NCBI GenBank assembly: GCA_947169885.1
Contig: CAMVRM010000007.1
Span: 1 to 64,000, forward strand
Length of the DNA stretch: 64,000 nucleotides
Direction: 5' to 3'
From: an uncultured Ruminococcus sp.
GTDB lineage: Bacteria > Bacillota > Clostridia > Oscillospirales > Ruminococcaceae
Shown: in pieces, positions 39,332 through 49,422 of the stretch
Layout: every line of letters starts with the position of its first letter
How positions within the stretch are numbered: the stretch's first letter is position 1
Program-made: the position numbers and the translations under genes
Notes under the pieces: model-generated
Databases searched by the model: none
What the model was told of the DNA's origin: nothing
The model's input: the letters and a program-made list of their open reading frames with translations, nothing else

Positions 39332-40822
39332 ATGAATTACAAAAGCACAAGAAACAGCGAAGTTAAGGTAAGCTCTGCACAGGCTATCGCACAGGGCATC
39401 TCGAAGGACGGCGGACTTTTCGTTCCCGAGACTATCCCTTCTGTAACGCTTGACGACATCAAGGCACTGGGCGGCATGAACTACCGTGAGCGTGCGGCGT
39501 TCGTTTTCGCAAAGTTCCTTACCGATTTTACCGAGGCTGAGATAGCTCACTGCGTTGACAGCGCATACAACACCAAGGCTTTCGACACCGACAACATCTG
39601 CGAGCTTGCACCGCTGTTTGACGGCACTTATATGCTCGAACTGTGGCACGGTCCTACCTGCGCTTTCAAGGATATGGCGCTCCAGATCCTGCCTTACCTG
39701 CTGACAACTTCTACCAAAAAGCTGGGCACTGACAAAAAGGTAGTTATCCTCGTTGCGACTTCGGGCGACACAGGAAAAGCCGCACTCGAAGGCTTCAAGG
39801 ACGTTCCCGATACTTCGATCCTCGTGTTCTATCCCGATGACGGCGTTTCGGCAATGCAGAAAAAGCAAATGACCACTCAGGAAGGCGGCAACGTTGGCGT
39901 TTGCGCTATCAAGGGCAACTTTGACGATGCTCAGAACGGCGTTAAGGCTATCTTCACAAACGCTGAGATCGCTGAGGAACTGGACAAGAACGGCATGATG
40001 TTCTCGTCTGCTAACTCCATTAACTGGGGCAGACTTGCACCTCAGATAATCTACTACATCTCGTCCTATGCACAGCTGGTCAAAGACGGCAAGCTTGAAC
40101 TCGGCGAAACGCTGAACGTTGTTGTTCCCACGGGCAACTTCGGCAATATCCTTGCGGCTTACTATGCAAAGCACATGGGCGTGCCGATAGGCAAACTTAT
40201 CTGTGCTTCAAACTCCAACAACGTGCTGACCGACTTCCTGAACACAGGCGTTTACGACAGAAACAGAGCATTCCACGCAACTATCTCTCCCTCGATGGAT
40301 ATTCTTATTTCCTCGAACCTCGAAAGACTGCTCTATATGCTCTGCGGCGAGAACGATGCAACTATCAGAGACTGGTTCGGCAAGCTCGCTTCTGAGGGCA
40401 AGTACGAAGTAAGCGACGATGTTAAGAAGATACTCGCCGAGGAATTTGCGGCAGGCTTCTGCTCCGATGAGGACACAAAGGCTACTATCAAGAGCATCTA
40501 CGAAAAGTATCACTACACCTGCGACACTCACACCGCTGTTGCAGTAAAGGTATATGAGGACTACAAGGCTAAGACGGGCGACAACACCAAGACGATCATC
40601 GCTTCCACCGCAAGCCCCTATAAGTTCAGCGGTTCTGTTCTGTCGGCTATCGGAGAGAACACCGATGCTGAGGAATTTGAGCTGGTAGACAAGCTTGCTG
40701 AGGTATCGGGTCTGAAAATACCTGCATCGCTTGCGGCACTCAAAAACAAGGCTGTCCGCTTCGATAAGGTGATCGCTAAGGAAGACATGAAGGATTATGT
40801 TTTCTCGGTACTCGGTATCTGA
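39332..40822 (+). CDS. thrC: Threonine synthase
   Basis: MNYKSTRNSEVKVSSAQAIAQGISKDGGLFVPE; HGPTCAFKDMALQ; ATSGDTGKAALEGF. Confidence 0.96.
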   Translation: MNYKSTRNSEVKVSSAQAIAQGISKDGGLFVPETIPSVTLDDIKALGGMNYRERAAFVFAKFLTDFTEAEIAHCVDSAYNTKAFDTDNICELAPLFDGTYMLELWHGPTCAFKDMALQILPYLLTTSTKKLGTDKKVVILVATSGDTGKAALEGFKDVPDTSILVFYPDDGVSAMQKKQMTTQEGGNVGVCAIKGNFDDAQNGVKAIFTNAEIAEELDKNGMMFSSANSINWGRLAPQIIYYISSYAQLVKDGKLELGETLNVVVPTGNFGNILAAYYAKHMGVPIGKLICASNSNNVLTDFLNTGVYDRNRAFHATISPSMDILISSNLERLLYMLCGENDATIRDWFGKLASEGKYEVSDDVKKILAEEFAAGFCSDEDTKATIKSIYEKYHYTCDTHTAVAVKVYEDYKAKTGDNTKTIIASTASPYKFSGSVLSAIGENTDAEEFELVDKLAEVSGLKIPASLAALKNKAVRFDKVIAKEDMKDYVFSVLGI

Positions 40823-40871
40823 TAAAAATGTGAACGTTCGGTACTGAATGTTCGTATGAATAAAGCAATAG

Positions 40872-40905
40872 CCCGACAGCTGTGAACAAACTGTCGGGAC
40901 ATTGT
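40872..40905. terminator. Terminator hairpin CCCGACAG-N11-CTGTCGGG
   Basis: Direct reading between thrC and the convergent DUF1540 gene. Confidence 0.75.
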
Positions 40906-40910
40906 TTTAC

Positions 40911-41075
40911 TTATTCCTTAGACCTGAAAGTGCGGCACTCAGTCTCGTCACAGCAGTCGGGGTCTTTGCAGGTGCAGCTAACGTCCACATTGTCTGCGGT
41001 GCATTCGCAGGAATTTTTGTTGTAGACACAGCTGTCAACACTGCAATGAAGTCTGTTTCGTTCGCTCATGTTCAT
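40911..41075 (-). CDS. DUF1540-like Cys-rich small protein (54 aa; absent from supplied ORF track)
   Basis: Minus strand MNMSERNRLHCSVDSCVYNKNSCECTADNVDVSCTCKDPDCCDETECRTFRSKE*; AAAGGAG RBS. Confidence 0.9.
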   Translation of the reverse strand: MNMSERNRLHCSVDSCVYNKNSCECTADNVDVSCTCKDPDCCDETECRTFRSKE

Positions 41076-41141
41076 CAGCTCCTTTCGTGAGTATTATTGC
41101 ACGGAATGCGCAGTTCTATGCGCTTAGACAGGAGGAAAATT

Positions 41142-41852
41142 TTGGCATTATTTGTGATAGCGGATCTTCATCTTCCGCTGGGTGTCGACAAGCCCATGGA
41201 TATTTTTCAGGGCTGGGACAATTATGTTCCGCGTCTGCAAGAAAATTGGCAGCACGTTGTCAAGCCTTGTGACACGGTGATGATACCGGGCGATTTCTGC
41301 TGGGCGACAAAGCTTGAAGAATCCCTTGCGGATTTCAAGTTCCTCGAATCGCTCAACGGCACAAAGATAATCTCAAAGGGCAACCACGATTATTGGTGGC
41401 AGACCGCCGCAAAACTGAACAGATTTTTCTCGGAAAACGGCATAAACAGCGTGAAGATACTGCACAATAACTATTATCCCTATGGGAATTACGGTTTATG
41501 CGGAACAAGGGGCTGGATAAGCGAGAACGGCGAAGCGGCGGACGAAAAAGTGCTTGCCCGTGAAGCGGGACGGCTGGAAATGTCGATAGCAGCGGCGGAA
41601 AAGGACGGGTTCAGACCTATCGTTTTTCTGCATTATCCGCCTGTTTATGTCTACGGCGAGAACAAGCCGATAATGGAAGTTCTGCGGCGGCATAACATCA
41701 AAACCGTTTTCTACGGACATATCCACGGGCGCAAAGGTCACGCTCTTGCGGTCAAGGGAATGCACGGCGGCATTGATTATCACCTTATTTCAAGTGATTA
41801 TCTACAATTTATGCCGCTTGATATAACTAATTTTGTGCAAAGTGCTGAATAG
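41142..41852 (+). CDS. Metallophosphoesterase
   Basis: FVIADLHLPLG; MIPGDFCWA; ISKGNHDYWW; FYGHIHGRKGH; TTG start after AGGAGG. Confidence 0.93.
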   Translation: MALFVIADLHLPLGVDKPMDIFQGWDNYVPRLQENWQHVVKPCDTVMIPGDFCWATKLEESLADFKFLESLNGTKIISKGNHDYWWQTAAKLNRFFSENGINSVKILHNNYYPYGNYGLCGTRGWISENGEAADEKVLAREAGRLEMSIAAAEKDGFRPIVFLHYPPVYVYGENKPIMEVLRRHNIKTVFYGHIHGRKGHALAVKGMHGGIDYHLISSDYLQFMPLDITNFVQSAE

Positions 41853-41952
41853 TGCGAAAAATACTGGAAATCTGATAAAAAGTATGGTATAATATTAGGG
41901 ATATTTTGTCAGTCATATAATTTTTGGCTGAGATACTTGGAGGAATATTAAA

Positions 41953-43230
41953 ATGAGTTTAAAGTCTGTAAACAAGGTTGACACCAACAAGTCTGAGCTT
42001 GAGATCACAGTCTCCGCTGAGGAGTTCGAGGCTGCTATACAGAAAGTATACCTCAGACAGAGAAAGAACATCGCTCTCCCCGGCTTCCGCAAGGGCAAAG
42101 CTCCCAGAAAGCTTATCGAGCGTGAGTACGGCGAGGCTGTTTTCTATGAAGATGCAGTGAACGAGTGCGCTCCTGCGGCTATCGACAGCGCTGTTGCTGA
42201 GTCGGGTCTTGACATCGTTGCACGTCCCGAAGTTGAAGTTACTTCCGTTGGCAAAGAAGGCGTTACCATTAAGGCTGTTTGCGTAACTAAGCCCGAGGTA
42301 AAGATCGACGGCTACAAGGGCATCGAAGTTGAGCGTGAGGTAAAGGAAGTTACCGATGAGGACGTTGATGCAAGAGCGCAGCAGCTGACCGAGAAGAACG
42401 CACGTCTTATCACCGTTGAGGACAGACCTGCACAGAACGGCGATCAGGTAGTTATCGACTTCAAGGGCTTCAAGGACGATGTTGCATTCGAGGGCGGCGA
42501 GGCTGAGAACTATGAGCTGGAACTCGGCAGCGGCACATTTATCCCCGGTTTTGAGGAGCAGATCGTAGGTCACAGCGTTGGCGATGAGTTCGACGTAAAC
42601 GTTACTTTCCCCGACGAGTATCAGGTAGAGGAATTAAAGGGCGCTCCCGCTGTCTTCAAGATCAAGCTGCACGAGATCAAGTTCAAGGAAGTTCCGCTGC
42701 TTGACGATGACCTTGTTAAGGACTCCACCGAGTTCGACACCGTTGACGATTATAAGGCTGACATCAGAAAGACTATGGAGGAGCAGGCTCAGAAGGTCGC
42801 TGACTCCGCAGTTGAGAACAAGCTTTTTGATGCTGTTATCGAGAAAATGGAAGCAGAAGTTCCTCAGGAGATGTATGACGCTCGCATCAACGAGATGCTT
42901 CAGGATCTTCAGGGCAGACTTGCTCCTCAGGGCATCACTCTCCAGCAGTATTTCCACTTCACCAATCAGTCTCTCGAGGACGTAAAGAAGATGTACGAGA
43001 GTCAGGCTAAGAAGCAGGTAGACCTGAGACTTGCTCTTGAAAAGATCGCTGAGATCGAGGGCATCGAGCCTTCCGCTGAGGAGATCGAGGAAGAGTACAA
43101 GAGAGTTGCAGAAGCTTACAGCATGGAGCTGGAGCAGGTCAAGAACGTTCTGCCCGAGGACGGCGTTAAGCTTGATGTTAAGGTAAGCAAGGCAGTTGAC
43201 CTTATCAAGGATTCTGCTGTTATCAAGTAA
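41953..43230 (+). CDS. tig: Trigger factor
   Basis: [29 protein letters not shown]; PPIase domain; upstream of clpPX. Confidence 0.97.
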   Translation: MSLKSVNKVDTNKSELEITVSAEEFEAAIQKVYLRQRKNIALPGFRKGKAPRKLIEREYGEAVFYEDAVNECAPAAIDSAVAESGLDIVARPEVEVTSVGKEGVTIKAVCVTKPEVKIDGYKGIEVEREVKEVTDEDVDARAQQLTEKNARLITVEDRPAQNGDQVVIDFKGFKDDVAFEGGEAENYELELGSGTFIPGFEEQIVGHSVGDEFDVNVTFPDEYQVEELKGAPAVFKIKLHEIKFKEVPLLDDDLVKDSTEFDTVDDYKADIRKTMEEQAQKVADSAVENKLFDAVIEKMEAEVPQEMYDARINEMLQDLQGRLAPQGITLQQYFHFTNQSLEDVKKMYESQAKKQVDLRLALEKIAEIEGIEPSAEEIEEEYKRVAEAYSMELEQVKNVLPEDGVKLDVKVSKAVDLIKDSAVIK

Positions 43231-43379
43231 TTTTTTTACATACTGCCAAAAGCGGTGCGGAGCGTTTTCGCACTGCTGTAAGGCGGTATCAGGCCGATTT
43301 CGCCCACCCCTTTCGAGCGTGTGGGCGAAACGTATATTTCAACAACCACGCATATTTCGACATAAAGGGAGGAATCAGT

Positions 43380-43970
43380 ATGGCATTAGTACCTTACGTT
43401 GTAGAGCAGACAAGCAGGGGAGAGCGCAGCTACGATATTTATTCAAGGCTTCTCAATGACAGGATCATCATGCTCTGCGATCAGGTGAATGACACAACAG
43501 CGAGCCTTGTTATCGCTCAGATGCTGTATCTTGAAGGTCAGGATCCCGAAAAGGACATCGACCTTTACATCAACAGCCCCGGAGGTTCGATCTCCGCAGG
43601 CATGGCGATCTATGACACCATGAACTATATCAAGTGCGATGTTTCGACTATCTGCATCGGTATGGCGGCTTCAATGGGCGCATTCCTGCTTTCCAGCGGC
43701 GCTAAGGGCAAGCGCTTTGCACTTCCCAACAGCGAAGTCATGATCCACCAGCCCCTTATCGGCGGCGGCGGTGTAGGCGGTCAGGCTACTGAGATCAAGA
43801 TAATTTCAGACCACATAATCCGCACCAGAGAGAACCTGAACAAAATCCTTGCTCTCAACACGGGCAAGACTGTTGAGGAGATCGCAAGGGATACCGAGCG
43901 TGATAACTACCTTTCCGCTCAGGAAGCTATGGATTACGGTCTGATCGACAAGGTTATATCCCACAGATAA
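43380..43970 (+). CDS. clpP: ATP-dependent Clp protease proteolytic subunit
   Basis: [48 protein letters not shown]. Confidence 0.98.
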   Translation: MALVPYVVEQTSRGERSYDIYSRLLNDRIIMLCDQVNDTTASLVIAQMLYLEGQDPEKDIDLYINSPGGSISAGMAIYDTMNYIKCDVSTICIGMAASMGAFLLSSGAKGKRFALPNSEVMIHQPLIGGGGVGGQATEIKIISDHIIRTRENLNKILALNTGKTVEEIARDTERDNYLSAQEAMDYGLIDKVISHR

Positions 43971-43988
43971 AGTGAGGTAATTTGACAA

Positions 43989-45251
43989 ATGGCAATTGAA
44001 TCAATCAAACGATGCAATTTCTGCGGCAAGCCCGAAACAAAGGTCAAGTTCGTTTTCTCGGCTGACAAGTATCATATCTGTGACGAGTGCGTTACCCTTT
44101 GCTACAATCTGCTCAGTCAGCAGTCGAATCTCAGCAGTTCGACTGACATCTCCGCAGAGTTTGCCGATGAGGGCATCACCCTCCGCACACCTGCGGAGAT
44201 AAAGAGCGTTCTTGACGAGTATATCATCGGTCAGGACGAAGCGAAAGTGTCGCTTGCTGTCGCTGTTTACAACCACTACAAGCGTATACTTTCCCTCGAG
44301 AGCGAGGACAACGATGTTGAACTGCAAAAGTCAAACGTCCTGCTGGTGGGTCCTACGGGAACGGGCAAAACACTTCTCGCTCAGACGCTTGCAAAGCTTC
44401 TCAACGTGCCTTTTGCTATCGCTGACGCTACCACGCTCACCGAGGCAGGCTATGTCGGCGATGATGTTGAAAACGTGCTGACAAGACTTATTCAGGCGGC
44501 TGATTACGATGTTGAGGCGGCTGAAAAGGGCATCGTGTATATCGACGAGATCGACAAGATCGCAAGAAAATCCGAGAACACCTCGATAACCCGTGACGTA
44601 AGCGGCGAGGGCGTTCAGCAGGCTCTCCTGAAAATCGTCGAGGGAACTGTTTCAAACGTTCCTCCGCAGGGCGGCAGAAAGCACCCGCATCAGGAGTTTA
44701 TCCAGATCGACACAAAGAATATCCTGTTCATCTGCGGCGGCGCATTTGACGGATTGGAACAGGTCATCAAGAAGCGCACAGATTCGTCCTCGCTGGGATT
44801 CGGCGCAAAGGTCGTCAAGCAGAAGGAAGAACACAACATCATGAAGAAAGTCGTTCCTCATGACCTTGTTAAGTTCGGACTTGTGCCCGAGCTGGTGGGC
44901 AGACTGCCTGTCATCACCGTTCTTGACGAACTGGACGAGGAAGCGCTCACAAGGATACTTACCGAGCCGAAAAACTCCCTTGTCAAGCAGTACTCCAAGC
45001 TGTTCAAAATGGACGGCATCGAGCTTGAAGTCACTGAGGATGCAAAGCTTGAGATCGCAAAAATGGCTATCGAGCAGAAAACAGGCGCTCGTGGTCTGAG
45101 AGCGATCGTTGAGCGCAGTTTGCAGAAAGTCATGTTCGACGCTCCCTCCGACAAGGAGATCGTCAAGGTGACTGTCACCGACAAGACCGTTAAGGGCGAG
45201 GAAGAAGCCGAGGTAACTCGTTCGGCAAAATCCCCCAGATTAGGCGCATAA
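43989..45251 (+). CDS. clpX: ATP-dependent Clp protease ATP-binding subunit ClpX
   Basis: [27 protein letters not shown] zinc finger; [15 protein letters not shown]. Confidence 0.98.
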   Translation: MAIESIKRCNFCGKPETKVKFVFSADKYHICDECVTLCYNLLSQQSNLSSSTDISAEFADEGITLRTPAEIKSVLDEYIIGQDEAKVSLAVAVYNHYKRILSLESEDNDVELQKSNVLLVGPTGTGKTLLAQTLAKLLNVPFAIADATTLTEAGYVGDDVENVLTRLIQAADYDVEAAEKGIVYIDEIDKIARKSENTSITRDVSGEGVQQALLKIVEGTVSNVPPQGGRKHPHQEFIQIDTKNILFICGGAFDGLEQVIKKRTDSSSLGFGAKVVKQKEEHNIMKKVVPHDLVKFGLVPELVGRLPVITVLDELDEEALTRILTEPKNSLVKQYSKLFKMDGIELEVTEDAKLEIAKMAIEQKTGARGLRAIVERSLQKVMFDAPSDKEIVKVTVTDKTVKGEEEAEVTRSAKSPRLGA

Positions 45252-45260
45252 CAAAAGAAA

Positions 45261-45293
45261 CCCGACACATTTTTCGGTGTGTCGGGTATTTTT
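45261..45293 (+). terminator. Terminator CCCGACACA...TGTGTCGGG + T tract
   Basis: Direct reading after clpX. Confidence 0.85.
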
Positions 45294-45501
45294 ATTTGTT
45301 AAGTTTTACGCCGTATTTTTCGCAGAAAGCGTCGATGTCCTCCTGTGAGCGCACAAGTTCGGTGTATTTCAGCTTGCGTGTTGACGGGTCAAAAAAGCCG
45401 ATCGTCTTTTCGCCCGTGCAGGTGGAGGATTCGATGCGCACTTGAAGCCCCTCACAGCCGTCAGGGGGCTTTGCGGACTTGTTCTTCCTGAAAAGGCTCA
45501 T
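45292..45501 (-). CDS. Small uncharacterised protein (69 aa) directly downstream of SCIFF maturase
   Basis: MSLFRKNKSAKPPDGCEGLQVRIESSTCTGEKTIGFFDPSTRKLKYTELVRSQEDIDAFCEKYGVKLNK; TGACATG junction with the maturase stop. Confidence 0.75.
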   Translation of the reverse strand: MSLFRKNKSAKPPDGCEGLQVRIESSTCTGEKTIGFFDPSTRKLKYTELVRSQEDIDAFCEKYGVKLNK

Positions 45502-45502
45502 G

Positions 45503-46873
45503 TCATTCAGCCGTGTCGAGAAGCTTTTCGGCTTTGAGGGCGATCGCGCACTCAACTCTGTGGCGCTCGATCTCGCAGGAAAGTTCGTGTGAGGTGCGTA
45601 TGTCGCCCTTGTAGAGGTAGTTGTTTGCGTTGCAGCCGCCGCTGCAATAGAACTTCGCCCAGCAGTCACGGCAGGCAGGCTTTGAGTAAACGTGTGCGGA
45701 AGCGAAATCGTTTTTCATCGCCGTGTCGAAGCTGCCCTCGTGGACGTTGCCCATTTTGTAGTCGTCAATGCCGACAAACTGGTGACAGGGGTAAATGTCG
45801 CCGTCAGGGGAGATCGCCACGTATTCGTTGCCGCAGCCGCAGCCTTTCAAACGTTTGATAACGCAGGGACCCTGATCGAGATCCATCATGAAGTGGAAAA
45901 AGTTGATGAACTTGCCCTTGTTCGTGATCTCACGGATCATTTTCGCAAGTCGGTCATATTCCTCGAAAATTTTCGGCAGGTCAGCCGCCGTCAGAGCGTA
46001 AGGCTCAGTCTCGGGTGACATAACAGGCTCAACGCTTATCTGCTCGAAGCCCTCGTTGTAAAGGCTCATAACGTCCTCGGCGAAATCAAGGTTATACTTG
46101 GTGAAAGTTCCACGAACATACCAGTCTTTGTCGCCACGTTTTGAGACCAGTTTTTTGTACTTGTCGATAAAAATGTCATAAGTACCCTTGCCGTTTACCG
46201 TCTTGCGTACACGGTCATTGACCTCACGTCTGCCGTCCACCGACAGCACCACGTTGTACATCTCCTTGTTGAGGAAGTCGATGATCTCGTCATTCAGAAG
46301 CACGCCGTTAGTAGTGAGTGTGAACTTGATGTTCTTATTGTGCAGTTTTTCCTGCTCACGGGCATACTCAACGACCTGTTTTACGACCTTGAAGTTCATA
46401 AGCGGTTCGCCGCCGAAGAAGTCTATCTCCAAAGCCTTTCGGTTTGCGGACTTTTCGATAAGAAAATCTATCGCCTTTTTGCCTGTCTCGAAACTCATGA
46501 GCATTCTGCCCTTGCCGTAGTCGCCCTTGCTTGCAAAGCAGTACTCACAGCGCATATTGCAGTCCTGCGAGATGAGCAGGCAGAGCGCCTTGACGGGCGA
46601 AGCCACCGAGGTGTTCGCATACTTTTCGTAATCGTCTTCGGAGAAAAGTATCTTGTCGTCAGCAAGCGATCTGAGTTCGGCATAGACCTCACGTAAATCG
46701 TTTTCGCTGTACTTGCCCGAAAGCTTGTCCAGAGCCTCCTGCGGACATTCAGCGGCAAGCGGCTCGGTGCAGTAGTCGAGCAGATCGTATGTAAGTTCGT
46801 CGATAACGTGAACGCCGCCGCTGTTGACATCGAGAACGAAGTACATACCGTTCTGTATAAATTTATGTATCAT
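45503..46873 (-). CDS. scfB: SCIFF thioether-forming radical SAM maturase (SPASM)
   Basis: LISQDCNMRCEYCFASKGDYG (CxxxCxxC); FFGGEPLMNF; SPASM cysteines incl. KPACRDCWAKFYCSGGC; SCIFF precursor adjacent. Confidence 0.95.
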   Translation of the reverse strand: MIHKFIQNGMYFVLDVNSGGVHVIDELTYDLLDYCTEPLAAECPQEALDKLSGKYSENDLREVYAELRSLADDKILFSEDDYEKYANTSVASPVKALCLLISQDCNMRCEYCFASKGDYGKGRMLMSFETGKKAIDFLIEKSANRKALEIDFFGGEPLMNFKVVKQVVEYAREQEKLHNKNIKFTLTTNGVLLNDEIIDFLNKEMYNVVLSVDGRREVNDRVRKTVNGKGTYDIFIDKYKKLVSKRGDKDWYVRGTFTKYNLDFAEDVMSLYNEGFEQISVEPVMSPETEPYALTAADLPKIFEEYDRLAKMIREITNKGKFINFFHFMMDLDQGPCVIKRLKGCGCGNEYVAISPDGDIYPCHQFVGIDDYKMGNVHEGSFDTAMKNDFASAHVYSKPACRDCWAKFYCSGGCNANNYLYKGDIRTSHELSCEIERHRVECAIALKAEKLLDTAE

Positions 46874-46887
46874 ATTGACCTCCGTCG

Positions 46888-46920
46888 AAAAAAAATGTGA
46901 CATTCATGGGGAATGTCACA
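46888..46920 (-). terminator. Intrinsic terminator between SCIFF precursor and maturase (minus strand)
   Basis: TGTGACATTC-loop-GAATGTCACA 10-bp perfect stem, then T8 on the minus strand. Confidence 0.9.
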
Positions 46921-46943
46921 TCGGTTTTTGAGTTTTGTGTGGC

Positions 46944-47087
46944 TTAGTCTTCCTTAGCGCACTTCTGATTTGCAACGGTGCAGGAAGTCTTGCAAGCCGA
47001 CTGACAGGAAGCCTGACAGTTACCGCAGCCGCCCTTTTCAGCAGACTGCTTGAGGTTAGCCTTGTTGATAGTCTTGATATGCTTCAT
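46944..47087 (-). CDS. scfA: SCIFF (six-cysteines-in-forty-five) ranthipeptide precursor
   Basis: MKHIKTINKANLKQSAEKGGCGNCQASCQSACKTSCTVANQKCAKED; six Cys. Confidence 0.95.
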   Translation of the reverse strand: MKHIKTINKANLKQSAEKGGCGNCQASCQSACKTSCTVANQKCAKED

Positions 47088-47186
47088 GGTGTTATACCTC
47101 CCATATTTATTTTCTATATTATAACATATTTTTTGTATGTTTATATTAACACACAGTAAACGCACTATAAATATTTCCTCAAACTG

Positions 47187-47591
47187 CTATTTTATCCTGA
47201 ACCGTGTTCCGCTGGAATTAACGCCCACGATACCGCCTATCCCTGCGGAAATTAGCGAAATAACAAGCTTTGCAGTCGCCGAGAAGCCGCCTGCCGCCCC
47301 TGCGAAAAGGTATGAGCAGACGAAGATCACGCCGAAAACGGTCAGACCGCACAGCAGACCCATGAGCAGACCGTTCTGCCTGCGGCGGCGTGAAGCAACA
47401 TATCCGCCGACATAAGCGCCTGCCGCAAGTGCCGCCGAAGTCAGTACCGACAGCACTTTATCGTTTAAGTCGATCTTCGTGATGATAAACCCGATGAGCA
47501 GTATCACCCCGAAGATGACCGCAAACCCGACTGCCGCCGAGACAAGCGCCGTCAAAACGTTTTCGGAAAGTCTGCTGTGCTTTTTTCTCAT
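47187..47591 (-). CDS. TIGR04086/DUF3792-like small membrane protein
   Basis: MRKKHSRLSENVLTALVSAAVGFAVIFGVILL, Gly-rich TM segments; upstream of SCIFF precursor. Confidence 0.65.
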   Translation of the reverse strand: MRKKHSRLSENVLTALVSAAVGFAVIFGVILLIGFIITKIDLNDKVLSVLTSAALAAGAYVGGYVASRRRRQNGLLMGLLCGLTVFGVIFVCSYLFAGAAGGFSATAKLVISLISAGIGGIVGVNSSGTRFRIK

Positions 47592-47681
47592 ACCGATCAC
47601 CTCAGTTGATGATATGCGGAAAGCGCTGATTTTATGCGTAAAAAAAGGCGTTCCCGTCTGCACGAAAACGCCTTAAACGTT

Positions 47682-49325
47682 TTATTTTTTCTTTCTTGCA
47701 ACAACGAATACGCTTGCGGCAAGAACCATCACGGCACTTCCGACTCCTGCGGCACTGCCCGTGTTCGCAACTGCGCCTGTGCTTGAAGTTGAAGCGACCG
47801 AACTGCTCGAAGCGGTACTGCTTGACGATGCGGAACTTGTGTCAGTTACCGAACTGCTGTCGGGAAGGGAACTGCTTTCGGCGACAGAACTGCTTTCAGC
47901 CACGGAACTGCTGTCGGGAACAGAACTGCTCTCAGCCTCAGAACTCGACTCCTCGGAAGAACTGTCCTCAGCGGCAGACTTCACGGAAATGTTCATTTTC
48001 TGAATGTCCTTAGTGTCGGTGACGGTGAGCGTGTTGCCCTCCAGCTCGAACTTGTCGCTGTCGATCTCCACGGTGTACTCGCCCGGCTCAACATTATAGA
48101 GCGCAAAACTCTTGCCGTTGGCTTTTTCGGGGAACTCAAAAGGCGTTTTCAGGATGTGACCTGCAACTTTACCTGCGAGCATTCCGCTTGTGCAGTTCAT
48201 GTAACGGAATCCGATATTATCCCAAGCTTCGTCTTTCTTGACCCAGATCGGGAAATTGCCGTTTTCATCGGGAATGCTTGCGGTAACGACTGCACCGTAC
48301 TCAAAAACGTAGGAGAACGTATGTTCGTTGCCCTCAGCATCAACGGTATTGCCCCTCAGATCGTAATGAACAGGGTCATCTCCGTCAGAGCTGTAAAAAT
48401 TATAATCGAATGTCATATCGTCATTTACATCGAACATATACGACAGCGCATATTTCGCAGGAACTAAAACCTTTACGTAAGTTTCGTCCTTGTCAGATGC
48501 AACAACATCACGGTTATAGGCATTTGTGCCTGCGCCGTCACCATGCCGACCGAACCACATGAGGTATCCGCCGGGTTCAGCATCATATGTCAGCAACTCG
48601 CCGCAGTGTTTGTTAGGTTCGATGTCCATTTTTGCTTCGTCCTGAAGAACGAGATCTTTTTCATCATCGTTATTATTGAAATAGATATATGTAGTCTTGT
48701 CGTTTTTAGCCGCATAATTTTCGTCAACTGCAACAACAATATGGTTTACAGGAACGGTCATTTCGTCAATTACGTCAAAAGGTTCTCTCGAATACCCCAT
48801 AATGATATATGAACCGCCGGGGGTCAGGCAATACTTCACCACGCCATCCGACTTAATACTTGCGAAAGAGCCGTAACCGTTAAGATCAACAAGCGGAGAA
48901 GCAAGAAGCGGATACATCTTTCTTATGTTCTGAGGTTCGCACAGCTTGCAGAGCTGATCCTTGTCATAGTCGACCAGCTTTTTCCAGTCGGCGTTCTCCT
49001 CGGAGAAGCCCGAAATATCGAAAAGGTTTTCGTCCTTTATTTCGTCAAAGCCAACGTTTTCGTCAGCAATTTCGGTCATACCCGTCCAGCTTGCGATCTC
49101 AGTGCCGTCTTTCTTAACGGTGAACTTCAAGCCGTCAATGTCAAGACCGCCGTTGTCGACAACAAAATTGACGTAAGGCTTGTTGACCTTGATCTCAGTC
49201 TCGTCAATAAATTTGTAGTCATCGGTCTCGGAGTAAAAATTTGGTTCAGCGCAGACGTTCAAAGCACAAGCCGATGCAATGGCTGCGCAGGAAAGTCCTG
49301 CGATGATCCTTTTTGTCAGTTTCAT
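47682..49325 (-). CDS. Secreted surface protein with Ser-rich stalk and C-terminal anchor-like sequence
   Basis: Signal peptide MKLTKRIIAGLSCAAIASACALNVCA; SSSVPDSSSVAESSSVAE repeats; ANTGSAAGVGSAVMVLAASVFVVARKKK. Confidence 0.85.
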   Translation of the reverse strand: MKLTKRIIAGLSCAAIASACALNVCAEPNFYSETDDYKFIDETEIKVNKPYVNFVVDNGGLDIDGLKFTVKKDGTEIASWTGMTEIADENVGFDEIKDENLFDISGFSEENADWKKLVDYDKDQLCKLCEPQNIRKMYPLLASPLVDLNGYGSFASIKSDGVVKYCLTPGGSYIIMGYSREPFDVIDEMTVPVNHIVVAVDENYAAKNDKTTYIYFNNNDDEKDLVLQDEAKMDIEPNKHCGELLTYDAEPGGYLMWFGRHGDGAGTNAYNRDVVASDKDETYVKVLVPAKYALSYMFDVNDDMTFDYNFYSSDGDDPVHYDLRGNTVDAEGNEHTFSYVFEYGAVVTASIPDENGNFPIWVKKDEAWDNIGFRYMNCTSGMLAGKVAGHILKTPFEFPEKANGKSFALYNVEPGEYTVEIDSDKFELEGNTLTVTDTKDIQKMNISVKSAAEDSSSEESSSEAESSSVPDSSSVAESSSVAESSSLPDSSSVTDTSSASSSSTASSSSVASTSSTGAVANTGSAAGVGSAVMVLAASVFVVARKKK

Positions 49326-49422
49326 TTTTTGTGCGCTTCCTTTCAATTGCGTTATATTTTTGTATCTCTATTTTATCACAAAATCATCATTTTGTCAAGC
49401 GCATAATAGTCAAGTTGCATAT

